DNA of 64,000 nucleotides, taken from NCBI GenBank assembly GCA_036877525.1, contig JAZGTH010000122.1, forward strand, positions 436,501-500,500, read 5' to 3'. How positions within the stretch are numbered: position 1 is the stretch's first letter; each line of letters starts with the position of its first letter. Position numbers and translations under genes: made by a program. The notes beneath the pieces were generated by a model, which did not search any database, was not told where the DNA came from, and saw nothing but the letters and a program-made list of their open reading frames with translations. Of the stretch, positions 20,890-31,610 are shown piece after piece. This DNA is from Chromobotia macracanthus (taxonomy: Eukaryota; Chordata; Actinopteri; Cypriniformes; Botiidae).

Positions 20890-22440
20890 TGAAGGTCATT
20901 ACTGTTCTGGGATAACCAACGCTCACTCCTAGTTGATCCAGCTTCTGATGGGAGATGCTTGAAAACTGGGGGTATATTGGATGCACACTACCTTATTTCA
21001 AAGGCTCCCTTTGACAAAAACTGGTGCAATCCATCTATAACAGCTTTAGCCTCAGTTTAATCTTTAGTGCTGTGGAGGCAATTGTTGACATAGAGTGAGA
21101 TCTCTGCAATATCAACTAAATCAGGCATATTGTTTTTATACTCTTGGGCATGATACTGCAGGGTACAGATGACATAACAAGGACTGCATGTTGTTCCAAA
21201 TGGGAACACCTGCAATTCGTAGATGTCTGGCTGAGCTTCCCTATTCATATCCCTCCATATGAATATGATATCCCCTTGATATTCCCCACTCATGGCAATA
21301 AGATGACACCCTGTAAAGATGGGCTCAATAATGGTCTAGGAACGAGTTCATTCAAACTTTGTCCCTGATAACGGAAGGAGCAGTTAAAGACTAATTGATT
21401 CTTTGTGTTATGATGCACCATGTGTTCTTGCTTCTTCTGCTGATGTTTTGGTAATGTAACCTGCAGATTCAAGCTTTTGATTTTCAGAACAGTAGTTTTT
21501 AGCCTGTTCAGGGCTTTTCATCATGTTCCTCTCAGTATTTCGGAGACTGAGGAGCACAGCCTCTTGGTCTGTACAGAGCTCTGTGGTAGGCATGTTCCTT
21601 TGCAATGGTGTAGCATATCGCGAAACACAGTCTACATTCACTCTAATATGAGCAGACTGTAAAAGATTATAGTATTGTTGTATGACAGGGTATTAATTTG
21701 CCACAAGCACTCTACATGTGGATATAGTTAATCATGAGGTGAAGTTGTCATGATGTGCAGGCATGTTGCATGTGCATGCAACACCATGTGCAGGACACAT
21801 TGGGCCTTGCAATAACCATCGAAGCTTTGTACATACGGCAATCGGGCCACCTGGTGTTTCCTTATGGACAGGTTGAGTGGGGGTCAGGAGCTGCAGCATA
21901 CCAGACCCTATAAGGAGTAAGGGTTTCACATTATTTACCGGTAGCAAGGGCAAACCTTTTAGGTGATAGTATGCTCTCTGCTATAGGATAACTGTGTTCA
22001 GCAAGACATAAACCAGGAGCAGTGAAGACACTGTGGATTGCGTATCTTGGTGACTTTAGCAATGGCAGAAACAGAAGATACTGTGGACCTCTTAAGCTCA
22101 GCATGACTTTGTTGGATAGTCTGCGGAGGGAGAACCTCTGGGGCTCAATTTAAATTAAGCTGCTGATTCACTGGAGGAAGGACAATGGTTCTTTCAGAGC
22201 TGTCATCAAGAACAGCATGAGCTTCCATAGACTGGCCATTATGCAGCAGAACTTTGGTGACTTTCAGCATGACTTTGTGAATGGTTGGGTCTGTAAAAGC
22301 ACAGCTCTTGAAGTGTCTCTGACAAAACCATGGTCAACCAGGTTGCCAGATCAGGAAAAGTATAGGTTTATTCCATCTCTTTTTGGAGGTTGCCATGGCT
22401 TAAGCAGTGCTCTACAAAACTGTCTCTGTAAGCAGGTGGC
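20890..22440 (-). pseudogene. BEL/Pao retrotransposon fragment (copy C)
   Basis: On the minus strand: a protease-like segment near 22200-22260 (AHAVLDDSSERTIVL, with the DDSSE form common in BEL/Pao), a Pao linker at 21953-21732 (KPLLLIGSGMLQLL, GGPIAVCTKLRWLLQG), and RT at 21293-21057 (FIWRDMNREAQPDIYELQVF, PFGTTCSPC, SLYVNNCLHS). The Y-V-N-N box replaces the usual YVD[DN], so the catalytic Asp is lost. The element is cut on the right by the LTR of the plus-strand ERV at 22444. Confidence 0.85.
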
Positions 22441-22443
22441 ATC

Positions 22444-22807
22444 TGAGGAAGATTTTATTAACCAAAATATAAAGGAATCATATACAAATTATTTTACCAA
22501 TATAGTTCTACTCTACATTTAACTGCACAAGCACGTCTCTTACTGTGCAAGCATATCTCTTGTTAGGGGCCCAAGTGATGAAGAACATGTTTTGTTTAGA
22601 TTGTAATGGTAGCTCCAAGGACCCCTGATAACTCAGTTTGACAGGTGTACGTAAGAAGACCCCTATAAAGTCCTATGCCCAACCAGGCACAAACAGTTCT
22701 CTATAGAAAACTTGGCTTGATTGTTTCAACAATAAAGTCTATCTTTTGGCATCAAAATCTGAGACTCAAGAGTGTTTCTTCGAACAAAGAAGAGGGAAAC
22801 CACAACA
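22444..22807 (+). mobile_element. ERV2 5' LTR
   Basis: It runs from TGAGGAAGATTTTATTAACC to ...ccacaaca (TG...CA). It carries a TATA-like cctataaag near 22662 and an AATAAA near 22732. The 3' LTR matches it over its first 230 bases, with a deletion in the middle that also removes the AATAAA. Confidence 0.88.
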
Positions 22808-23229
22808 ATTGGCATCACAAACAGGACTGAAAAGAACGGTGAAGTGGACCATGGTGGGCGGATTCTGGATGAACAACACAACAAATTGGCCTAAGGTAAA
22901 CAGTTTTTGCTTATATAGTTAGGTTGTGTTGTTTGCCAGAGTTGCTCATGGTGAGACACTTTAAGTTCTTCTAAATTTATCTAACTAAATTAAATGGAAT
23001 AAAAAAAAATTTAAATAAAAAGACAAAAGGGGTAAGCACTAAATGTATGCATTGATTTGTATTTTCTGTTGAGTTGGTCTTGAGGAGAACAGTGAAGACA
23101 GATTGTAATGTTTGTGTAGAGTTTAGGTTAGATGATAATAGTGTTAAAAAAGAAGTGCTGGTAAGTCCTATAGGCTAAAGTCCTACAAGAGGTAGGCATC
23201 AAATCCTGCAAGGGTTGCCTTTCATTGTG

Positions 23230-23305
23230 TTGAGGAAGTGTATCAATGAGTAGAGAAATTAATTGTCTTGAGGAAGTGTATCAATGAGTAGAGAAATTAA
23301 TTGTC
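23230..23305. repeat. 38-bp perfect tandem duplication
   Basis: Two identical 38-base copies lie at 23230-23267 and 23268-23305 (beginning ttgaggaagtgtatcaatga). The duplication sits between the 5' LTR and the first readable pol segment of ERV2. Confidence 0.97.
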
Positions 23306-23783
23306 TTGAAATTAATTGAAAAACAAGCTCTGCATCTCATGAGCGGTGACTGTGGATTTATTAACAGGGCATACAGATGCCTCAATAGCTTTTGAGTCTA
23401 TTAAGAAAGAGCTACAAAAGGCACCTGCACCTGACGGATATGCATCAGCTATATTAATGCAGGAGACCTGTAGAGGTATGAAAAAAACAGCCAATAGCCT
23501 ACTATAGTACTAAACTAGACAATGTAGTGCAAGGATACCCACCATGTTATCAACAAGGTCTTGTACCCGTACATCAGGCATATGAAAAAGCATCTAGGAT
23601 AACTATGGGATACCAGTTATCATTTACACACATCATAAAACTGCAGAGTTAATTGAGCAAGGAAATTTTGTTTTGACTCCTGCCTGTACTCTAGTATGTG
23701 CATTGTTACTAACATATCCTGATGTTACTATTAAAAGATGCAATACTGTTAATCCAGCAGAATTAATTCCTTTGGTTTATAAA

Positions 23784-23788
23784 GGTAA
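23784..23788. repeat. Target-site duplication, left copy (ggtaa)
   Basis: ggtaa at 23784-23788 is repeated at 24423-24427, directly flanking the solo LTR. The pol frame of the host ERV continues across once the insert and one copy are ignored. Confidence 0.9.
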
Positions 23789-24422
23789 TGTCAAGGTCAT
23801 GGGGAACAAACCCATCGCAGACAGCATTTGAACAGAAAAACCTTTATTTAATTAAATAACAGAACAAGAACCCACGTGGGGGCCAAACGGGAATCAAAAA
23901 CAAACTAGAATAGAACTCAAAAAGCTCTCCACAACCCAGAGCAGAAAAACGAAACTAAACCGGAAAACCCTGGAGAAAAATCACGGCACCAAAATTAGAC
24001 TGGACAGGAAAACATGAGAGCATGACAGGCGACAGGGAAATGCGAAACAAATGGGAGGCACGGAAAACTCGGAAGCACGAAAATGAACCGGCACAAGACA
24101 GAAAACACATGGCCATTAAATAGTGCACAGACAAGGATAAACAGGTGCATGAAACAAGTGCTACTGAGACAAGGAAACAAGGGGACAGGGCCAAGACACG
24201 TGACCGGAGAGCACATGGCAAATGTAAACAAAACAGAGGCCATGTGCTTTCACAAGGAACAAGGACACAGAGCATGTGTTTAGATCCCGACTCCCAGGAA
24301 CAAGAACCAAGACTAGAAGGAGTCAGGATCCAAACAACATGCTCTGGCATAGAACACGGGGATGTCAGGATCCTGGCAAGATAATCAAGAAAAGCTCAGA
24401 ACACAAAGCCAGAATCCTGACA
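23789..24422 (-). mobile_element. Solo LTR, 634 bp, in ERV2 pol
   Basis: TG...CA ends (tgtcaagg at 23789, cctgaca at 24422) are flanked by the 5-bp duplication ggtaa, the signature of LTR-element integration. On the minus strand it has a TATTTAA-type promoter near 24117 and an AATAAA-like signal near 23850. A partly similar sequence occurs on the plus strand at about 40920-41180. No internal coding region remains, so it is the product of LTR-LTR recombination. Confidence 0.88.
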
Positions 24423-25639
24423 GGTAAACCACATGATTGTGTAGCTAATTCATTAGCATGCACTAGGTTACGACCTGGCCTTGAGTCTATCCCAATTCCT
24501 GAGACAGAAGTTACTTCTTACTTAGTTCTTACTTTGTAGATTGATCCAGTTTTAGAGATCATATGGGTATCCATACTGGATATGCAGTAGTAAAAAAACA
24601 TGGAAACGGTTTTGTGCCTGTAATATCTAAACATTGCACACAGCCATGCTCTGTTCAACTAGCAGAATTAAAAGCCCTTACAGCTGCATGTCAATTATTA
24701 AAATGACAAACAGCAAATATCTTCACAGATTCTGCATATTCACATAGCTTGTCATATCTTTGGAGCAGTATGGAAACAAAGAGGCTTTTAAAAGAATGAT
24801 GGAACTCCCATTCAGCATGCTGAACAGATAGGTCAACTAATTTCTGCTATGATGCTACCAAAACGGTTAGCAATCATCAAATACCAAGCTCACAAAAAAG
24901 GAAATGACTTTGTGTAAAAGTAACAATATAACAGATTCAGAAGCTAAAAAAGCCTCAGGGTGTGAGATAGCTATATTAGCTCCAGAAGTAATTATAGAAC
25001 CACACCCATGCTTAGATGACATTATTCGAATTTAACAGCAGGCAGGCCCATATAAGCAGTCTGTGTAACATCAAAGAGGTGCGACAAAAGATTCCCAAAA
25101 CATTTGGCGTTCACATGAAGGACATATTGTTGCACCAGCCTCACTCTTAAACATCCTTATCCTAGATGCACATGATTTTGATGATTGTGCAAAGAGGGAA
25201 GTAATAAGAAAAGTTAAACAACAAGGGTATTGTTCTCCATAATTGTACGGAATGGTAGAGGATTTTTTGTCTACATGTGAGATCTGTACTAAGTATAATG
25301 TCAGAAAGGAAAATGACACCAATAGGTAATATACCCATACATTATACCCGTATATACCCGTGAAGGACCTTTCAAACACTTGGTGATGGATTATGTGGAT
25401 ATGATAAAATGAGTACAGGGCAAGAGATACATGCTTGTGGTTGTCGACCGATTTAGCTGTTGGGTAGAAGCAATACAGTCGGCAGATGAAGGGGCAGGAA
25501 CAGTGATTAAATTTATAACAAGAGAAGTGTTTCCCAGATTTGGAATCCCATCAAAAATAAGTTCAGATAATAGATCAGCTTTCATCCAAAAACTGTAAAA
25601 CAAGTATTACAACACTTAAAAATAAAGTAGGAGAGGTAG

Positions 25640-26046
25640 TAAGTAGTAAGAGGTAAAGTAGTAAGATCAGAAAGAGAAGGAGAAAAAGGTGAAGGAAAGA
25701 AAGAGCGTCAAACATTGCAGGGTGATAAAGTGTAAAGACTTGAAATCCTTGAGAAAACTATAGAGAAAACTAAGCAGGAAAATGAAGAAAATAAGTTGGG
25801 TAACATCAATCATCACAATCTTATTGTTAATTAACAGAAACCATAACCAATGCTGGAAAAGACAATAAAATGTGGGACTGGTTTGATCCAAAATTAGGAA
25901 ATTGGGGAGCATGGATTACTACATTAGGAATGTTTTTGAGAATCTCAATAACAATAGGAGGATTGTTATTTTGTTGTGTACTTCCCATATTAAAGTCATT
26001 AGTTATAAAAGCCACAGCAAATGCAGGTATTAAGATGCCAAGATGA
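25640..26046 (+). pseudogene. ERV2 env TM end
   Basis: The frame from about 25867 reads KMWDWFDPKLGNWGAW, a hydrophobic anchor (MFLRISITIGGLLFCC), then a short tail ending with TGA at 26044-26046. This layout (Trp-rich membrane-proximal segment, anchor, short tail) fits the end of a retroviral TM subunit. The rest of env is missing or unreadable. Confidence 0.7.
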
Positions 26047-26568
26047 GAAATTAATTCTAGTAGATAGCAAGGATATATATCATCAAGATTAGGATTCACA
26101 AATATTGGTTGAGGATTCAAGCACCTCTAATGAGGATAAAGAAGAAGATGAATAAAGATGAGCCATGCCCTGGATGTAAGTGCTAGCCTAACCTCTACCC
26201 AAGGGTGACCCTCTACGATGCGCAAAGTAGCTGGGTTGAAAACATTTGCAAAAAGATCTTTTATTATTTTGGTTAACATTTATTTTATGCTATACTGTAT
26301 TTTATTTCAGCCTTGCATGTGGTTGTTACACTGTTTTATTTTAAATGAGAAGTTTAGAGAGACAGGATCTTTTACTCCTTTCTAGTCAAGTGTGAGAGAA
26401 GTTTTGTCCTGCTCTCTTTCAAAGTGCTGTTGCATAAAACGGTCATTATTAACAAACTGTGTGACTTGACTTAGTCACTAGATAGCTTAACAGAGGAGAC
26501 TGAATTATGAAACTGCACTTTGGGTAAAGGCAGTGAAAGTGAGATGTAAACGTCTCAAAGGGGGAATA

Positions 26569-26801
26569 TGAGGAAGATTTTATTAACCAAAATATAAAGG
26601 AATCATGTACAAATTATTTTACCATTATAGTTCTACGCTGCATTTAACTGTGCAAGCAAGTCTCTTGTTATTGTTAGGGGAACAAGTGAAGATGAACATA
26701 CTCCTATAAAGGCCTATCCCCAACCAGGCACAAACAGTTCTCTATAGAAAACTTGGCTTGATTGTTAAGTCTATCTTTTGGCATCAAAACCTGAGACTCA
26801 A
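26569..26801 (+). mobile_element. ERV2 3' LTR, truncated
   Basis: It starts with TGAGGAAG directly after the purine tract aaagggggaata and follows the 5' LTR as far as ctgagactcaag. About 45 bases of U5 are missing and BEL/Pao sequence takes over. Confidence 0.85.
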
Positions 26802-29800
26802 GCTGAATTCAAATGAGGAACTGAATTCCTCTGGGATTTTTACCAGCATACCTTAACTGTTACTTATCCATTTTATCAATGTGAAACCCCCTTTTGCACA
26901 AATAGCTACGAGGTCATGATACAGAGAAACAGCTTTATCCTCTGAATCTACAGAGACAAGACAGTCATCTACATAAAAACAATGCAAGATTGTATCAATT
27001 ATTTCCTTGCTGAAATCTTTGTTGTTACCATCTGCGCACCTTCTGAAGGCACAATTTGCACAACTAGGTAACAAAGTGGCTCCAAAGAGGTGCACAACCA
27101 TACAATATTCTACCATATCTTGAGTGAGGTCACCATCAGGCCACCAAAGAAATCTCAACAAGTCTGCATCATCTTTAGGCACCCGAACTTGATGAAACAT
27201 GGCTTCTTGGCCCTTGTAGTTTCACATTCAGCTCATTCATGTGTGAAAATATGTCCACAGCAAACGCAAAATCACAAAGTCAGTTCTTTTCTCTTAGCTC
27301 AGGAAATTCGGCAGATTTCCCCATTAACTCCAAAAATGCGTTGATGTCCTCTTTTAGCTCCAACACTCATTGAAACACTTTGCCCAAACTTAACCAGCGG
27401 ACGCGAGAGTGGTACAGTAAGTCCTGATGATCTGCATCAGTTTCCTTCAGGAATGTATTAAACTGATGAAGTCCCCCCGTATAAAGTTGACAAGTTTTAC
27501 GACTGGATTCACAACATGATTAAGCTGCAATATAGACTTACACAGCGATTTCTGAAGGATGATGCAGTGAAAGAAAATAACATCATGGTCAGAGTTTTCC
27601 TTCTTTACTTTATCCTGATTCTTTTCAGCAGCCCAACATGTTTTCCAGTTAAATTTGTTGATCCATCCATTGTGACATTTGGCAAGTTTACTCCAAGGTA
27701 ACTTAATTCTCTTGATGACAGCAGACACTTTGTTATACAAATCCTCTCCCCACTTTTTCCTTTTAGAGACTCTATGGTCAAAAACTTCTCCATTATCTCA
27801 AAAAAAGTACCTACCTTTTTGTTTATTTTGCTGGCTATATCTTCGTCAATCAGTTCCACACGGCAAGTCACAGTCCTGCATGATAAACTGATTTTTTTTA
27901 AACTTGCCTTGGCTCTCCGGACACAATAGACCAGTCTCTACTATGCATTCTTTTAAACACTTGCCTTCGGAGAAAGGCTTGCTAGCCTTTGCTTATTTGA
28001 ATGCCAGCAAAAAACTTGCCTTGGTAGTTGACTCTTGAAGAACTCTTGTTTATCCTTCAGGTTTGCAACCTCTGGGCCGTAGCCGCCCGTTCTTGCATTG
28101 ACTGCTTGCTAGCATAGTTAGCATGCTATGTAGAAAAGTGATGGCTGATATTGTACTCTTTGAAAACCGCAACAGTTTCTTGGCATATCAGACATAAAGC
28201 CTTTGATCGGACTTCAGTGAAAAAATATTTTGTTGTCCACTCCGTCTTAAACACTCAGCACTCACTGTCCACTTTTCTTTTCTTTGATAAGCTCATTTTC
28301 AGAAAAGCTCATTACAAAAGCTCATTACAGAAGGGCTCATAGGGCAAAGCTAAAAAGTGAAGACGTATACCACGTAGTTTGAAACTGTACTTATTGGGTG
28401 CCACTATCTCCTATTAGTGAACCATTTACTGTCCATCCCAACCTAGTTTTAATTGCATAGGGTCCATTATTAACACTGCAGATCACTTGAATCGGCTCCG
28501 TAACCCTTGGTGCATTTATTTCTATAAGCAGTTCAATTTCAGAGTCAATGTCAGGCAAATTTACATGTTTCAAATGTGGCCATTCCTGCAGATCTTTTTG
28601 CCTTGGGATGTTTCCGGTATGCACAGGCATAGTCTCTTGTGTACAGGCATCAGGTAACTCCCAAAAGTCTTCGTCATTCAAACCAGCTATCTCTAACCCA
28701 GAGACAACATGGGTAGTTATGACTTTCTCCTGACCCATGGTATACAAGAGAATATTTTCTATTTATAATTTTACATAAAAGACCAAGTCTATTCATGAAT
28801 CCTGACGTACAAAATGTTGCTGTGCTACCTTGGTCCAGAAAGGCATAAATAATCACAGTCTTATTTTCTTTTTTAGATTTCACTTTCTCAGGAACTATAT
28901 AAAGTTTACATTCATATTTACCAGCCCCAATACATCCACTGGACAGATTCGGGAGCACTGCCTATTACAATGTCTATTTGTTTCCTCACTTGCTTTAAAT
29001 CTGTCACATTTTCTTTTGGGTAAATGTGAAGTATACTAGGATGTTTAAGATTACACACTTTGCATGAAAGACGATTTATACAATATTTACTGATGTGCCC
29101 TGTACACATGCAGCCAAAATAAACACCATTCTCTTTTAAGAATTAAATATTTTCACCATGATTTCTCTTTTCCAATAGAGGGCACAATTCCAGTGTGTCC
29201 ACATTTACAAAACAAACAACTCTTGTTGCTGAGTGAAACAGTTTCTTTTCTATTAGTTCCAATTTCTGGTTTTCATTCCATTGCTGTGACAGTAGAAGCA
29301 AAGTGACTTTTTTTAGTATCAAAATGAAACTGAGACTTGACTTTAGGACATCCTGTATGTCCAAATCTTTGATTTAAATGCTTCCTGCACTTTACAGACA
29401 TCTGATCTCCATTTTTCCCTTAATTTGTATGGTAATGTTTTCACTACAGTCAACATATTGGAGGGCGTATCCATCTCACGCAAATACTGAATATTTTCAT
29501 TTTATATGTAAGAAGAGTTACAACAGCTTCTTAGGAACAAACTATAATCTTGTAAAGCTTTGAGATCTTGGCTTTTGATATTTGCCAAGAAGAGCCTTTT
29601 CCATATAGGCAGATGCAATTTTATACTGGCCGCCAAAATTCTCTTGTATATGCTGGCATATGCTGGCAACTCTTTATCTCTCTTGGACCCCTGGTGTACT
29701 GTTCAAGAAAATATAAGCAATCACTAGGGCTTTCAGTTTTATATAATATCTTTGGTGGAGAATGCTTTATTTGTGAATAAACTCAATATTAATCCTCTAC
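26802..29800 (-). pseudogene. BEL/Pao retrotransposon fragment (copy B), split by hAT
   Basis: Read right to left: gag at about 29780-29370 (ASAYMEKALLGKYQ, DTPSNMLTVVKTLPYKLREK). Cys/His knuckles follow near 29109-29040 (CINRLSCKVCNLKHPSILH), then the aspartic protease (IIYAFLDQGSTATFC at about 28840-28860). A Pao linker lies at 28747-28391 (GLEIAGLNDEDFWELPD, PYAIKTRLGWTVNGSL), and RT at 27200-26853 (MFHQVRVPKDDADLLRFLW, HCFYVDDCLVSV with an intact YVDD). The hAT relic at 27200-28340 separates linker and RT. The element ends at the truncated ERV2 LTR. Confidence 0.88.
27200..28340 (-). pseudogene. hAT-type transposase relic with BED finger
   Basis: It starts at ATG near 28295 (MSLSKKRKVDSEC). 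A BED zinc finger follows, ALCLICQETVAVFKEYNISH then HFST and H, with Cys-x2-Cys and His spacing visible, but with TGA and TAG stops. Further down are DEDIASKINKKVGTFFE, VTMDGSTNLTGKHVGLLKRI (hAT first catalytic region), DVIFFHCIILQKSLCKSILQ and VRWLSLGKVF. The C-terminal dimerisation part is absent. The style is that of ZBED/GTF2IRD2/SCAND3-type hAT genes. Frameshifts show it is not a domesticated gene. Confidence 0.8.
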
Positions 29801-30264
29801 ATTTTTTACAGTGCCATCTGTCTCTTAGTGTTTTTTACATTAAATTACTTGGATTAAAATGGTAAACACGAAAATACAAAGTAGTTTAGCAAACTTGGTC
29901 ACACAAGTTTGGGCCAACTTTTACTCAAGCATGTGCTTGTTTTTCTCAACAAGAACAGATGAAACAAAAAGCATGGTAATTATACACTCACTCGAGTGTT
30001 TGTGTTTGATCTGTACATTTAGTATGCTTTTTAAACGTTTTTTTTGTTCAGTTTGACATGCATTGATCAATGTTAATATTTGAGTAAAACCCTAAATTAA
30101 ATCTGTTTACCAAATGATTGTGTCTTTTGTAAAGACCTAGATTAAATCCACTCTGGTGTTTGTGCCCTTTGCTGCTATTTCTCTTACACTGGACATAATG
30201 CTAAAGGTACACAATAATTGCAGTTATCTGAAATAACAGGCAGACGATACTTTAATAATTAGAT
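29801..30264. other. No gene recognised
   Basis: AT-rich non-coding sequence between the BEL/Pao copy B and the LINE 3' tails. Confidence 0.4.
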
Positions 30265-30880
30265 CAGATTCAACTTTATTGTCATTATGCCGAGTACAAG
30301 TACAGAGCTAATGAAATGCAGTTAGCATATAACCAGAAGTTCAAGTTGAGCTTTATTGTCATTCCGCTATATGTGGGGACATACAGTGGAACGAAATGTC
30401 GTGCCTCACAGGACCACGGTGCTACATAAATACAGACATACAACAATGACGTGAAACAGTATAAATCTAAACACAAATGGAAGTGCAGGAATATAGTGAT
30501 TTGTATACACAGATAAGTGCAGGGGAGTTAAAAATATACAATATTTGCAGGACCTGTGCGTAATATGAACAGCAGATGCAAATATAGGATTATGTGTTAA
30601 GTATGGAAAAACCATTAAACAATATACAGTATATGCAAAATATGGGGGAAGCAAGTTACATGACAATTTACAGATCTACAGTACGTGCAAAATATGGGTA
30701 GAGCAAGTAACTTAACTTTTAACAATGAACAGTATGTGCAAATATTAAGTATATGTATACAGTATGTGTTCATAAGTACTAGAAACCAGTGCAGAGGGGG
30801 TCTTAAAGATAGTGGGGACAGCTGCCTGGGCCAGGGACAGATTGGAAATGTACCATTGCTATACACAGCATCTTCAGCTC
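30265..30880 (-). mobile_element. Rex1-type LINE 3'UTR tails
   Basis: Two LINE tails follow each other: ttcaactttattgtcattat at about 30271 and gagctttattgtcattccgc at about 30349. The second matches 47500-47640, the 3'UTR of the Rex1 element at 47488-50968. From 30490 on there is an imperfect internal repeat of gcaaaatatggg and agcaagtaac. No coding part remains. Confidence 0.75.
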
Positions 30881-31610
30881 AACCTCAGCAAAATGGAACT
30901 CCTGGTAATCCCAGCCAGCCTATCATTTGAACACTGAACTTCACAGTTCATCTTGGATCATCAGCTCTTACACATACTTGGTCCATGAGGAATCTTCGGG
31001 TGGTGTTTGATAACCAGCTGAAATTTACCACTCACAGTCATGCAGGTACGGGCTCTACAACATAAGGAAAACCAGACCTTTCTTGTGCGGGCATTCAACA
31101 CAGCTCCTACTCCATAATATCAAGGATTGACTACTGCAATGCCTTTCTGGCTGGCCTCCCAGCCAATGCAACCAAACCCTTCTAAATGATCCAGAATGCC
31201 GCAGCATGTGTAGTCTTAAATCAACCGAAGAGAGCTCACTTCACTTGCTCCCATAGCTGCCCACATTAAATTTAAATCTCTGACCCTAGCCTTTAGGACA
31301 ATCATCGGAACTTTACCTCCCTACCTCCACTCACTCTTTCAGATATATGCCCCACGCCCATATGCTACGCTTTATAAGCAAGCACTGTCTGATTGTTCCC
31401 CCACAACAAGGTAACAGGTCACTCTCTAAGACATTCACCTACTCTGTTCCTTCCTACTGCAACAAGCACCCAGCCTTCACATGTTCTGCTGAGACTATAA
31501 CAACTTTCAAGAAAAAATTGGAAATACAGCTGTTTCACAGACACCTGACTTATTCCAAATGCTATGTTCAGTACTCTTAAAAAAAACTACAGTTCATACT
31601 GTCTCTAGTA
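30880..31610 (+). pseudogene. L2-type LINE reverse transcriptase 3' fragment
   Basis: Plus-strand frames give ISRIDYCNAFLAGLPANATK at about 31120-31190, then an HWLP-like segment near 31255, LAFRTIIGTLPPYLHSLFQI at 31290-31340, and a C-terminal TFKKKLEIQLFH at about 31500-31540. This is the usual end of L2-clade ORF2. There are many stops and shifts. A similar piece is present at 61030-61606. Confidence 0.78.

Larger units (their letters stand above)
23300..25620 (+). pseudogene. ERV2 pol relic: RT end, RNase H, integrase
   Basis: Frame-broken matches in order: the RT connection domain (IAFESIKKELQKAPAPDGYA at about 23380-23440, and LIEQGNFVLTPACTLV at about 23640-23700). After the solo-LTR insert comes RNase H (HTGYAVVKKHGNGFVPVISK, LAELKALTAACQLL, IFTDSAYSH at about 24570-24745). 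Integrase follows with a Cys-x-x-Cys part (FLSTCEICTK, near 25270-25290), then LVMDYVDMIK near 25385 and a VVVDRFSCWVEAI-type block at 25440-25470, where the catalytic Asp is seen. Stops are frequent. The C-terminal third of integrase is missing. Confidence 0.8.
22444..26801 (+). mobile_element. Second endogenous retrovirus with two LTRs
   Basis: A 5' LTR (22444-22807) and a related, shortened 3' LTR (26569-26801) flank pol and env relics, all on the plus strand. A purine tract (aaagggggaata) stands just before the 3' LTR, and TGGCATCACAAACAGG just after the 5' LTR is a primer-binding-site candidate. At about 4.4 kb, of which 634 bp is a later solo-LTR insertion, it has lost most of gag, half of pol and most of env. 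It cuts into the BEL/Pao copy C on its left. Its 3' LTR is truncated and joined to BEL/Pao copy B on its right. Confidence 0.85.

Noticed and set aside
23955..24539. Frames on both strands of 131, 82 and 87 residues
   Set aside because: They lie inside the solo LTR with clear TG...CA ends and target duplication; LTRs are non-coding.
27200..28340. Domesticated hAT (ZBED-type) gene
   Set aside because: Stops in the BED finger, several frameshifts and a missing C-terminus argue for a dead transposon.
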